A DNA stretch of 9,665 nucleotides from an uncultured Eubacteriales bacterium (GCA_934675045.1 CAKUPI010000054.1:1-9665); one strand, 5' to 3'. Shown: positions 1 through 6,119, counted from the first letter of the stretch. A program made the numbers and translations. Notes: a model not told the origin generated them from the letters alone.

Positions 1-74
1 GTCAGGACCCCGCCTTCCGCGAGGTCGCCGACGGCCACTTCGTCGCCTGCCCCTTCGCAGAAAAATTGCAATAA
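1..74 (+). CDS. C-terminal end of a peptide ABC-transporter ATP-binding protein (partial)
   Basis: Only the last 23 residues plus the TAA stop are in the window; the open frame is the one whose codons begin at base 3. The tail reads DPAFREVADGHFVACPFAEK followed by LQ. The GHFVAC block close to the C-terminus is typical of the oligopeptide/dipeptide ABC-transporter ATPases (OppD/OppF/DppD/DppF group), whose C-terminal extension usually ends in a similar GHxVACH stretch. In the cell such a subunit would power uptake of peptides or nickel through an inner-membrane permease. A strong terminator starts 34 bases after the stop, so this gene appears to be the last of its operon. The family call rests on a very short segment and the usual His after the Cys is Pro here, so it is moderate only. 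Confidence 0.55.
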   Translation, partial: QDPAFREVADGHFVACPFAEKLQ

Positions 75-107
75 GGCAAAATGGCCCAATCGGGCATTCG
101 CCAAGTC

Positions 108-143
108 AAACCGGCGGCAGGGAAACCCTGCCGCCGGTTTTTT
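108..143 (+). terminator. Rho-independent terminator after the ABC-transporter gene
   Basis: A perfect 15-bp stem (108-122 pairs with 126-140, core CCGGCGGCAGGG) closes on a 3-base AAA loop. It is followed by T143, giving a run of six T at 138-143. It separates the upstream partial gene from the dehydrogenase gene. Confidence 0.93.
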
Positions 144-302
144 GCGCCTTCAAAGCGCCTGTATGCACCGGTGCCGCACAAAAACTTGTCACCTTGGACG
201 GGATTTTTCCGGCAGACGGGGCCATCGCCGCGTCCGGGCGGGGAAAGCAGGGCAGAATGCGGGAAAGCACCTGCGGCACAGCCAGCGCCGGGGATAAAAA
301 GA

Positions 303-331
303 TGGAAATCGTGCCGGATGCGTGGTATACT
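303..331 (+). promoter_or_regulatory. Probable sigma-A promoter for the dehydrogenase gene, extended -10 type
   Basis: The -10 box TATACT is at 326-331 and is preceded by TG one base upstream (323-324), the extended -10 signature. A weak -35 candidate TGGAAA lies at 303-308 with a 17-base spacer. It sits about 45 bases ahead of the GTG start, between the terminator and the gene. The 144-302 stretch shows nothing else I can support. Confidence 0.5.
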
Positions 332-376
332 GAACAGAGGATTCGGCGTTTACAGGCCGGAAAAGGAGTGACTGCC

Positions 377-1144
377 GTGAAAATTGCTGTTGTAACAGGA
401 GCGTCTTCGGGTATGGGCCGCGAGTTTGTCCGCCAGCTCGACAGAGAAGAAACGCTGGATGAGATTTGGGTTATTGCGCGCCGCCGGGAAAGGCTGGAGG
501 AGCTGAAGGGCGAGATACAGACGCCGGCGCGCGTCATCGCGCTGGATCTGGCAAAGAGCGAGAGCTATGCGCAGTATCGCGCCCTGCTCGAGGAGCAGAA
601 ACCGCAGGTCGACGTTCTCGTCAACTGCGCCGGGTACGGGAAGTTCGGCACGTGGGAGGACATTCCGCTTGACGACGCGCTCGGGATGATAGACGTCAAC
701 TGCAAGGCGCTGGTCGCCTTTACGCAGCTCACCCTGCCCTATATGGGAAAGGGGAGCAGGGTCTTTGAGCTGGACTCGCTGTCGGCTTTTCAGCCGGTGC
801 CCGGACTGGGCGTCTACGGGGCGAGCAAGGCCTTTGTGCTCAGCTATTCGCGCGCGCTCAGCCGCGAGGCCGCCGGGCGGGGAGTCCGAGTCATGCCGGT
901 TTGCCCCGGGTGGGTCCGGACGGACTTTTTCGAGCGCGCGACGCAGTCAAGCGACAGCACCGTTACCTACTTCAGCCGCTGGTTCACGGCAGAGCAGGTG
1001 GTGCGCACCGCGCTGCGCGACATGCAAAAAGGAAAGGCCGTCTCCGTTTGCGGCTTTTCCACCAGAGCGCAGGTGCTGGCCGTGAAGCTTCTGCCGCACA
1101 GCCTGGTCATGCGCATCTGGATGAAGCAGCAGAAAATGCGTTAG
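377..1144 (+). CDS. Short-chain dehydrogenase/reductase, classical SDR family
   Basis: A 255-residue NAD(P)-dependent oxidoreductase with a Rossmann fold, probably cytosolic; the substrate cannot be read from the sequence. The nucleotide-binding motif TGASSGMG is at residues 7-14, the structural NCAG at 83-86 and the active-site Asn at 109 (DVN). The catalytic Ser is at 134 and the YxxxK pair is Y147 and K151, with PGWVRTD following at 177-183. Basic residues after strand 2 (ARRRER, 34-39) favour NADPH over NADH. The GTG at 377 is chosen because AAGGAG ends 8 bases upstream and translation then begins MKIAVVTG, the normal SDR N-terminus. An in-frame GTG at 368 overlaps that ribosome binding site, and an ATG at 194 lies upstream of the promoter. 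The C-terminal 30 residues are basic and hydrophobic and could touch a membrane (inference). It appears to be transcribed alone; no convincing terminator follows it. Confidence 0.92.
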   Translation: MKIAVVTGASSGMGREFVRQLDREETLDEIWVIARRRERLEELKGEIQTPARVIALDLAKSESYAQYRALLEEQKPQVDVLVNCAGYGKFGTWEDIPLDDALGMIDVNCKALVAFTQLTLPYMGKGSRVFELDSLSAFQPVPGLGVYGASKAFVLSYSRALSREAAGRGVRVMPVCPGWVRTDFFERATQSSDSTVTYFSRWFTAEQVVRTALRDMQKGKAVSVCGFSTRAQVLAVKLLPHSLVMRIWMKQQKMR

Positions 1145-1190
1145 GCCCGGCGCGGACTTTTGCACGGCGCCGCGGCAGCAGATTTTCTGT

Positions 1191-1219
1191 TTGTTTTTTG
1201 CGGGAAAATGCAGTATAAT
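1191..1219 (+). promoter_or_regulatory. Sigma-A promoter of the nfeD-SPFH unit
   Basis: A consensus -10 box TATAAT lies at 1214-1219. A -35 candidate TTGTTT is at 1191-1196 with the ideal 17-base spacer, in a T-rich stretch 47 bases downstream of the dehydrogenase stop. Transcription would begin near 1226, about 28 bases before the nfeD ATG. Confidence 0.75.
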
Positions 1220-1243
1220 GGTATCAGAATCTGAGGAAAGGCG

Positions 1244-1267
1244 GGGGAATACGATGGGGAATACGAT
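1244..1267 (+). repeat. Perfect 12-bp tandem duplication covering the nfeD start site
   Basis: GGGGAATACGAT occurs twice without a gap (1244-1255 and 1256-1267), followed by G1268. Each copy carries a G-rich ribosome-binding stretch and the first two bases of an ATG, so two in-frame ATG codons (1254 and 1266) each have GGGG a few bases upstream. The second copy adds exactly four codons (MGNT) to the protein. Confidence 0.9.
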
Positions 1268-1709
1268 GTCTCTGGTCTGGCTGATTTTGATGATTGTGCT
1301 GGCCGTTTTGGAAGCCGGAACGCTGGGGCTGACCGCCATCTGGTTTGCCTTCGGCAGCCTGATAGCGATGGTGGCCGCCATTTTCGGCGCCGGCCTGCTG
1401 CTGCAGGTCATTCTGTTTGTGCTGGCCTCGGCAACGCTGTTGTACTTTACCCGCCCGCTGGCCAAAAAATATTTCGGCGGCGCCAAGGTGAAAACCAACG
1501 CCGATCGCGTGATCGGCATGCACGGGCTGGTCACGCAGACCATTGACAACGAGCTGGCTGTGGGACAGGTGCGTGTGAGCGGCCAGATCTGGACGGCGCG
1601 CTCGGTCGACGGCTCGGTCATTGCCGAGGGCGAAAGCGTCGTGGTTCGCTCCATTTCGGGCGTCAAACTGATGGTGGAAAAACAGGCCGCGCCTGCGGCC
1701 GGAATATAA
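1254..1709 (+). CDS. Short NfeD-family membrane protein, partner of the SPFH protein
   Basis: A 151-residue protein of the short NfeD type (without the ClpP-like protease half found in long NfeD proteins). The N-terminal half is hydrophobic, with two or three membrane segments between about residues 6 and 66. The C-terminal part (about 80-143) is the soluble OB-fold NfeD domain, with the pattern N-x-D-R-x-I-G at 82-88, then G-x-V-x2-S-G-x2-W-x-A at 104-115 and a final V-x-S-I-S-G-V at 131-137. Family members are nearly always encoded beside SPFH/flotillin/stomatin genes and bind them through the OB domain. The SPFH gene follows after only 13 bases, so the two are surely co-transcribed. The start may be ATG 1254 or ATG 1266, because a 12-bp duplication offers both; 1254 has GGGGG six bases upstream. 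Its role in membrane quality control or microdomain organisation is inferred from the family. Confidence 0.92.
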   Translation: MGNTMSLVWLILMIVLAVLEAGTLGLTAIWFAFGSLIAMVAAIFGAGLLLQVILFVLASATLLYFTRPLAKKYFGGAKVKTNADRVIGMHGLVTQTIDNELAVGQVRVSGQIWTARSVDGSVIAEGESVVVRSISGVKLMVEKQAAPAAGI

Positions 1710-1723
1710 ACGGAGGAAAATCA

Positions 1724-2614
1724 ATGCTTGGAATCATCGTCATGATCGCGGCCGCGATTTTTATTATCGTACTGCTGGCGGCCAATATCGTCATCGTTCC
1801 GCAGGCCAGCGCGTTTATCGTCGAGCGCCTCGGAGCCTATCAGGCGACATGGGAAACCGGTCTGCACTTTAAAGTCCCCCTGATCGAAAAGGTGGCCAAT
1901 AAAGTAACCCTGAAAGAGAGGGTGTCGGACTTCCCGCCGCAGCCCGTTATCACGGAAGACAACGTCACCATGCAGATCGACACGGTCATTTATTTTCAGG
2001 TTACCGACCCCAAGCTGTTCACCTACGGCGTCGTTCACCCCATGGCGGCCATCGAGAACCTGACGGCGACGACGCTGCGCAATATCATCGGCGATCTGGA
2101 GCTTGACCAGACGCTGACGTCGCGCGATATCATCAACACCAAAATGCGCGCCATTCTGGACGAGGCAACCGACCCGTGGGGCATTAAGATCAACCGCGTC
2201 GAGCTGAAAAACATCATTCCCCCGCGCGAGATTCAGGACGCCATGGAGCGCCAGATGAAGGCCGAGCGCGAACGCCGCGAGGCCATTCTGCGCGCCGAAG
2301 GCGAAAAGAAGTCGGCGATTTTGATAGCCGAGGGCGAAAAGGAATCGATGATCCTGCGCGCCGAGGCCAAACAGCAGGCGCAGATCAAAGAGGCCGAGGG
2401 CGAGGCCGAGGCCCTGCTGACGGTGCAGACGGCGCTGGCCAACTCCATCAAGCTGCTCAACGACGCCGCGCCCAGCGATCCGGTCGTCCGGCTGAAGGCG
2501 CTCGAAGCCTTTGCGGCCGCCGCCAACGGGCAGGCTACCAAAATTATCATCCCTTCTGAAATTCAGGGCCTGGCCGGTCTGGCCGGTGCGGTCAAAGAGG
2601 TTTTCAAAGACTGA
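1724..2614 (+). CDS. Stomatin/prohibitin-like SPFH membrane protein (QmcA type)
   Basis: A 296-residue SPFH-domain protein. A single membrane anchor spans residues 3-25. The SPFH domain follows (about 26-178) with the stomatin-style stretches RLGAYQATWETGLHFKVP (35-52) and TEDNVTMQIDTVIYFQV (77-93), then the RVELKNIIPP motif at 158-167. A long charged coiled coil lies at about 169-235, and the C-terminal tail ends in the oligomerisation-type stretch IIIPSEIQGLAGLAGAV (274-290). Length and layout match bacterial QmcA/stomatin-like proteins, which form large membrane rings and tie up with NfeD or membrane proteases such as FtsH. The start is fixed by GGAGG about 8 bases upstream (1712-1716). 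It is the second gene of an nfeD-SPFH operon that ends at its own terminator. The symbol qmcA would fit but is not certain, so it is left blank. Confidence 0.95.
   Translation: MLGIIVMIAAAIFIIVLLAANIVIVPQASAFIVERLGAYQATWETGLHFKVPLIEKVANKVTLKERVSDFPPQPVITEDNVTMQIDTVIYFQVTDPKLFTYGVVHPMAAIENLTATTLRNIIGDLELDQTLTSRDIINTKMRAILDEATDPWGIKINRVELKNIIPPREIQDAMERQMKAERERREAILRAEGEKKSAILIAEGEKESMILRAEAKQQAQIKEAEGEAEALLTVQTALANSIKLLNDAAPSDPVVRLKALEAFAAAANGQATKIIIPSEIQGLAGLAGAVKEVFKD
2261..2425 (+). repeat. Five in-register 11-residue (hendecad) repeats in the SPFH coiled coil
   Basis: Residues 180-234 split into five consecutive 11-residue units, each starting with AE: AERERREAILR, AEGEKKSAILI, AEGEKESMILR, AEAKQQAQIKE and AEGEAEALLTV. 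A 33-base DNA periodicity with recurring GCCGAGGGCGA follows. Eleven-residue periodicity marks a right-handed coiled coil, as known for the C-domain of stomatin and flotillin proteins. Confidence 0.85.
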
Positions 2615-2631
2615 GCCTTTTCGGGCTTTCG

Positions 2632-2660
2632 GGGCTGCGGCATGGCCGCGGCCCTTTTTT
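2632..2660 (+). terminator. Terminator of the nfeD-SPFH operon
   Basis: A 10-bp GC-rich stem (2632-2641 with 2645-2654, one G-U pair) closes on an ATG loop and is followed by six T at 2655-2660. It starts 17 bases after the SPFH stop codon. Confidence 0.85.
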
Positions 2661-2666
2661 CAACAC

Positions 2667-2700
2667 AAAAAAAGGCGGAGCCCAAAGCGGGCTCCGCCTT
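2667..2700 (-). terminator. Terminator of the aminotransferase gene
   Basis: A perfect 12-bp stem (2689-2700 with 2672-2683, core GGCGGAGCCC) closes on a 5-base loop. On the minus strand it is followed by a run of seven T (complement of 2667-2673). It starts 10 bases past the aminotransferase stop and lies back to back with the plus-strand terminator at 2632-2660. Confidence 0.92.
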
Positions 2701-2710
2701 ACCATCTGGC

Positions 2711-3880
2711 TTATTTCTTGTCCTGAACGAACAGCGCGATGCGCTCCATGGCCTTTTTGAGGTTTTCCAGCGAATAGGCATAGGAGATGCGCACGTGGTT
2801 CTTGCCGCTTTCGCCAAAAGCGTCTCCGGGGACAACGGCGACATGCTGCTTTTCGAGAAGCTCTTCAACAAAAGCCGTGCCGTCCTTGGCAAACATGGAA
2901 ACGTCGGGGAAGATATAGAAAGCGCCCTGCGGCTCGAAGCAGTCAAAGCCGAGGTCGAGCAGCGACTTGTACATAAACTGACGGCGCTCGTTGTACTTTT
3001 CGGCCATGTACTCGGCATCGGGAATGCCGTTGCGCATGGCTTCGATGGCGGCATACTGAGCAGGGCTCGAGGCGCACATCATGGCATACTGGTGGATGCG
3101 GGCGATGTACTGAATGAGCTCGCGCGGGGCGCAGCAGTAGCCCAGACGCCAGCCGGTCATGGCAAAGGCCTTGGAGAAGCCGCTGACCAGAATGGTGCGC
3201 TCGCGCATGCCGGGCAGGCTGGCGATGGAGGTGTGCTTGAGGCCGTAGGAAAGCTCGGCGTAGATTTCATCGGCAATGACGACGATGTTGGTGCCCTCGA
3301 GAACCTTGGCGATTTCCAGCAGCTCGTCGCGGGTCATGACGGCGCCGGTCGGGTTGTTCGGGTAAGAGAGCAGCAGGGCCTTGGTCTTGGGGGTGATGGC
3401 GGCCTTGAGGGCGGCGGGAGTCAGCTTGAAGCTGTCCTCCTTCACGGTTTTGATGGGAACCGGAGTGGCACCCGTGATAGAGGCCAGAGGCCCGTAGCAG
3501 ACAAAGGAGGGCTCGGGAATCAAAAACTCATCGCCGACGGTCAGAAGGGCGCGGATGCACAGATCGATAGCTTCGCTGCCGCCGACGGTGACGACCACTT
3601 CATCATCAGGGTTATACGAGCAGTTGAAACGGGTTTCGAGGTACTTGGCGATTTCACGGCGCAGCGTGATAAGACCGTTGTTGGCGGTGTACTGCGTCTT
3701 GCCCTGATTGAGAGAGTCGATGCCGGCCTGACGGATGTGCTCGGGAGTGACGAAATCGGGCTCGCCAACACCAAGGGAAATGGCATCGGGCATGGTTTCG
3801 GCAATGCCGAAATATTTACGGATGCCCGAGGGCTTGATGGTGGAGACGATAGGGGCAACGACCTTGCTGTAATCGATCAT
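2711..3880 (-). CDS. Class I PLP-dependent aminotransferase (aspartate/aromatic type)
   Basis: A 389-residue fold-type I aminotransferase, the normal length for the family. Visible landmarks in order: GVGEPDF (37-43), the substrate-side YTANNG (64-69), GSEA phosphate-binding loop (101-104), YPNNPTGA (173-180, with the PLP-contacting Asn), ADEIYAEL with D204 and Y207, and SGFSKAFAMTGWRLGY (233-248), where K237 forms the Schiff base with PLP. R364 in HVRISYA is the substrate carboxylate Arg. It moves an amino group between an amino acid and 2-oxoglutarate in the cytosol. Relatives are annotated as aspartate, alanine/glutamate or aromatic aminotransferases (PatA/AspC subgroup I-gamma), and I cannot choose among them. 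The ATG is supported by GGAGG (complement of 3888-3892) 7 bases upstream. It is a single-gene unit with its own promoter, a leader inverted repeat and its own terminator; the AsnC-type regulator often found next to such genes is absent here. Confidence 0.96.
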   Translation of the reverse strand: MIDYSKVVAPIVSTIKPSGIRKYFGIAETMPDAISLGVGEPDFVTPEHIRQAGIDSLNQGKTQYTANNGLITLRREIAKYLETRFNCSYNPDDEVVVTVGGSEAIDLCIRALLTVGDEFLIPEPSFVCYGPLASITGATPVPIKTVKEDSFKLTPAALKAAITPKTKALLLSYPNNPTGAVMTRDELLEIAKVLEGTNIVVIADEIYAELSYGLKHTSIASLPGMRERTILVSGFSKAFAMTGWRLGYCCAPRELIQYIARIHQYAMMCASSPAQYAAIEAMRNGIPDAEYMAEKYNERRQFMYKSLLDLGFDCFEPQGAFYIFPDVSMFAKDGTAFVEELLEKQHVAVVPGDAFGESGKNHVRISYAYSLENLKKAMERIALFVQDKK

Positions 3881-3901
3881 GCTGATTCCTCCAAATCAAT
3901 T

Positions 3902-3928
3902 TTTTACGTGTCTGAAATGCACGTAAAA
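3902..3928. promoter_or_regulatory. Perfect 9-9-9 inverted repeat in the aminotransferase leader
   Basis: TTTTACGTG (3902-3910) and CACGTAAAA (3920-3928) are exact inverted copies separated by nine bases. The element lies between the mapped -10 box and the ribosome binding site of the aminotransferase, roughly 20-50 bases downstream of the likely start of transcription. It has no T-run after it on either strand, so it is not a normal terminator. It could be an operator for a dimeric regulator or a leader RNA hairpin; no known factor is recognised. Confidence 0.6.
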
Positions 3929-3956
3929 GGTATGTGCGTGGTTTTCTCCAAACTCA

Positions 3957-3985
3957 AGTATAACACTGCGGCAGACACGATGCAA
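3957..3985 (-). promoter_or_regulatory. Sigma-A promoter of the aminotransferase gene
   Basis: On the minus strand TTGCAT (complement of 3980-3985) is followed after exactly 17 bases by TATACT (complement of 3957-3962). Transcription would start near 3950 and leave a leader of about 70 bases. The remaining stretch up to 4069 shows no further element I can support. Confidence 0.75.
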
Positions 3986-4069
3986 GGGGGCTGATGGGGA
4001 AAACAAAAAATATGGTGTCGTTTCCGGGAAGTTCTAAACATATTGCGGAGAAAGAACGGCGCACATGAA

Positions 4070-4927
4070 TTATTGCTGAAGATCGCCGGGCTCTTCCGGC
4101 CCTTCTTCGGCGTGCGGCGCCGCGGCTTCGGGCTGCGGGGGGAGCGGGCGAACGGCGTCAAAGAGCTCGAGCCAGACCCACAGAACAAGGGCACAGGCCA
4201 TGACGGCATCGGCCGGTCCGACGGGCAGATACAGCCGGAAAAAGGCGCGATCGAGCAGCGTGCCGGCCGAGACGGCGACCGTTCCGAAGGTCGCCGCCAT
4301 GGCGAAAAAGAGCAGGGACCCGGGCCGTTTTTTGCCGAACCACAGGCAGGCGGACAGGTACAGCGCCAAAAGCAGGGCGATGACGGAAAGAATCTCGAAG
4401 GCAAAGGTGTAGGTCAGCGGATTGCGGGCCGAATCGCGGTAAAAGCTGAGCAGGTAAATGCTGGTGAAAAAGAGGGGAAACAGAGAGCACATCGCCTTTT
4501 CCTGCACGCTCCGGGCCTTGACAGAGACAAGGACGGCGCCGCCGCAGGACAGCAGGAAAAGGCTTTTTAAAATGCTCAGAGCGGTAAAGGCCCCGGCCTG
4601 CGCCAGAAGCAGGGCCGCCGCGGCAAAGAGAAGAAAGGCGGCCGCCACCCGCGCCGTTTTGGCCCCCGTGCCGGCCGGGCGCAGGCCGGCGTACAGCGGG
4701 ATACGCCGGGCGGGAAAAGACAGAGCAAAAAACAAAAGCACACAGACGCCGGCTGCGGCAAAAAAGGGAGTGAAGATGCCGGCCGACTGGAGAAACAGCC
4801 GCCCGGTTGCCGGGTCGGTGCATTTTGCAATCAGCGAGCTGCGGTACAGGCCGAGTCCCGCCCCCAAAACGGCGGAAGCGGCGGCGCACAGCGCCAAAAC
4901 AGGTTTGCTTTTCATATCATCATCCAT
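4070..4927 (-). CDS. Unnamed polytopic membrane protein, about eight transmembrane segments
   Basis: I do not recognise a named family. The 285-residue product is very hydrophobic, with likely membrane segments near residues 9-28, 47-71, 93-110, 113-135, 145-162, 173-195, 203-222 and 238-256. Between segments 5 and 6 lies a polar loop with YRDSARNPLTYTFAFE (163-178), which looks like the most distinctive stretch. A second basic loop (FGKKRPG, 197-203) follows segment 6. The C-terminal tail (259-285) is Pro/Glu-rich and probably cytosolic. The start is uncertain: ATG 4927 (MDDDMKSK) and ATG 4915 (MKSK) are both in frame and neither has a strong ribosome binding site. The frame stays open upstream to 5257, but that would run into spoIID. 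It is divergent from spoIID with a shared 90-bp intergenic region, so it might be sporulation linked (inference). No terminator is evident after it. Confidence 0.75.
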   Translation of the reverse strand: MDDDMKSKPVLALCAAASAVLGAGLGLYRSSLIAKCTDPATGRLFLQSAGIFTPFFAAAGVCVLLFFALSFPARRIPLYAGLRPAGTGAKTARVAAAFLLFAAAALLLAQAGAFTALSILKSLFLLSCGGAVLVSVKARSVQEKAMCSLFPLFFTSIYLLSFYRDSARNPLTYTFAFEILSVIALLLALYLSACLWFGKKRPGSLLFFAMAATFGTVAVSAGTLLDRAFFRLYLPVGPADAVMACALVLWVWLELFDAVRPLPPQPEAAAPHAEEGPEEPGDLQQ

Positions 4928-4960
4928 TCTGCCGCAGCGGCGGCATAATTGTTCCGTACA

Positions 4961-4990
4961 CAGAATATAGTAAATATAACACATTCGCAA
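4961..4990. promoter_or_regulatory. AT-rich divergent promoter region between the membrane-protein gene and spoIID
   Basis: This is an island of AT-rich sequence inside GC-rich surroundings. On the minus strand TATATT boxes occur at the complements of 4964-4969 and 4973-4978; TTGCGA (complement of 4985-4990) is a possible -35 box for the first, with a short 15-base spacer. On the plus strand TATAAC (4975-4980) is the best -10-like box. spoIID is usually read by sigma-E, but I could not find a -10/-35 pair that fits that sigma factor convincingly, so strand and factor remain open. Confidence 0.35.
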
Positions 4991-5017
4991 AGAAAAGGAA
5001 AGAAAAAGGTGACACCC

Positions 5018-6067
5018 ATGAAAAGGCTCATCGCAATCATGCTGGGATTGGTTCTGTGCGTCTACGCCCTGCCCGTCTTGACGGTGGGCGGGCTGGACGG
5101 GCCGCGGGCGGACAAAGCGGCCGCAGCGGAGCAAAAGGAAGAAAGCCCCGAACGGAAACCGCCGCAGGGGGCCGTGCAGGCGGCGGGAGACAGCTACGAC
5201 CGCGCCACGCGGGTGACCGTCTGCATCGACGGCGCGGCAAGCGGCATGACGCTGCACGACTACCTGTGCGGCGTTTTGGCGGCCGAAATGCCGGCCAGCT
5301 TTCCCGAAGAGGCGCTCAAGGCCCAGGCGCTGGCGGCCCGGACCTATACATTATATAAAATCGGGCTGTACGAGGCGGGAATGGCCATTCCCGAAAGCCA
5401 TCAGGGGGCGCAGCTGTGCACCGATTATTCCCACTGCAAGGCGTACTGCGATTTGAGGACGCAGGCGGACGGCATGTGGGGGGAACGAAGCGCAGAATAT
5501 CTCGAAAAAATCGAACAGGCCGTTTCGGCCACCGACGGCGTTATCGCCACCTATCAGGGCGACCCGATTGCCGCCGTATTTCACGCGGCGTCGACGGAAA
5601 AAACCGAAGCGGCCGTCGACGTTTGGGGCGGAGACACGCCCTATCTGCAAAGCGTGGAAAGCCCGGGGGGCGAGGCGTCCGAGCATTATTACGGAAAGGT
5701 GACGCTGGCGGCCGACGAGTTTAAAAAGCGCTTTTCAGAGCGCTATCCGCAGGCCGATCTGTCCTGTCCCCCCGAGCACTGGTTCAAAGCCTCCAACCGC
5801 AGCGAGGCCGGCGGCGTTGTGGACGTGGCTGTCGGCGGCGTGCGGGTGCCGGGCACCGCCATCCGCGCCATGCTGGGGCTGAACTCGACCAACTTCACCT
5901 ATACGCCGCAGGGCGACACCCTGATTTTTGAAACCCGCGGCTACGGGCACGGCGTGGGAATGAGCCAGTACGGCGCGCGGGAGCTGGCGCTTCAGGGCAT
6001 GACCTGCGACGAGATCATCAAGTGGTATTACACGGGCGTGGACCTCACGCTGAAATCACAAAAATAG
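5018..6067 (+). CDS. spoIID: Stage II sporulation protein D, peptidoglycan lytic transglycosylase
   Basis: A 349-residue membrane-anchored enzyme that cuts peptidoglycan glycan strands at the mother-cell face of the septum and, with SpoIIM and SpoIIP, drives engulfment of the forespore. An N-terminal anchor (about 4-22) is followed by a polar linker (about 28-60). The SpoIID domain begins at about 65, with LAAEMPASFPEEALKAQALA (87-106) holding the catalytic Glu at 90 and ARTYTLY next. H128, C134, H139 and C140 have the same spacing as the zinc ligands reported for C. difficile SpoIID. The middle motif FHAASTEKTE (188-197) precedes VWGGDTPYLQSV (202-213), and GYGHGVGMSQYGA (308-320) closes the domain. 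The ATG has AAGGTG about 6 bases upstream. The spoIIQ-type gene follows after 52 bases, as in clostridia. Expression in the mother cell by sigma-E is expected from the family, not seen in the sequence. Confidence 0.96.
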   Translation: MKRLIAIMLGLVLCVYALPVLTVGGLDGPRADKAAAAEQKEESPERKPPQGAVQAAGDSYDRATRVTVCIDGAASGMTLHDYLCGVLAAEMPASFPEEALKAQALAARTYTLYKIGLYEAGMAIPESHQGAQLCTDYSHCKAYCDLRTQADGMWGERSAEYLEKIEQAVSATDGVIATYQGDPIAAVFHAASTEKTEAAVDVWGGDTPYLQSVESPGGEASEHYYGKVTLAADEFKKRFSERYPQADLSCPPEHWFKASNRSEAGGVVDVAVGGVRVPGTAIRAMLGLNSTNFTYTPQGDTLIFETRGYGHGVGMSQYGARELALQGMTCDEIIKWYYTGVDLTLKSQK

Positions 6068-6087
6068 TTTTGCCTGAATAAGGCCGG

Positions 6088-6115
6088 CCTCCGGCGGCGA
6101 TAATAACGGCGGAGG
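6088..6115 (+). promoter_or_regulatory. Possible hairpin that sequesters the spoIIQ ribosome binding site
   Basis: CCTCCG (6088-6093) is the exact complement of CGGAGG (6110-6115), which is the spoIIQ ribosome binding site. A 16-base loop (GCGGCGATAATAACGG) separates the arms. If formed, the stem would hide the site. Six GC-rich pairs can occur by chance in such DNA. The adjacent GGCCGGCC palindrome (6082-6089) would compete with it. Confidence 0.35.
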
Positions 6116-6119
6116 TGCA

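Noticed and set aside
194..376. Upstream extension of the dehydrogenase to ATG 194
   Set aside because: It would start ahead of the promoter at 303-331, has no ribosome binding site and adds residues unlike any SDR N-terminus. GTG 377 gives the standard start.
1148..1200. Possible terminator after the dehydrogenase gene
   Set aside because: There is a 6-bp stem CGGCGC/GCGCCG (1148-1153 with 1167-1172) but it has a 13-base loop and the T-rich stretch begins about ten bases later, where it overlaps the nfeD promoter. It is too weak to call.
2642..3994. A 450-codon open frame on the plus strand exactly opposite the aminotransferase gene
   Set aside because: It is antisense to a gene with every catalytic motif intact, has no ribosome binding site at its start and starts inside the loop of a terminator. 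Its low-complexity Gly/Asp/Leu-rich product resembles the usual antisense shadow of GC-rich coding DNA.
3986..4069. Terminator for the unnamed membrane protein
   Set aside because: A T-rich run exists on the minus strand near 3997-4008, but no stable stem precedes it.
4043..4570. Open frame on the plus strand opposite the unnamed membrane protein
   Set aside because: The product is a hydrophilic Gly/Arg/Glu-rich string with no recognisable fold, while the minus strand gives a consistent multi-pass membrane protein ending in a proper stop.
4928..5257. Extension of the unnamed membrane protein to a start at 5257
   Set aside because: The extra part would overlap spoIID head to head and is an Arg/His/Pro-rich string; the membrane-protein sequence begins cleanly at 4927 or 4915.
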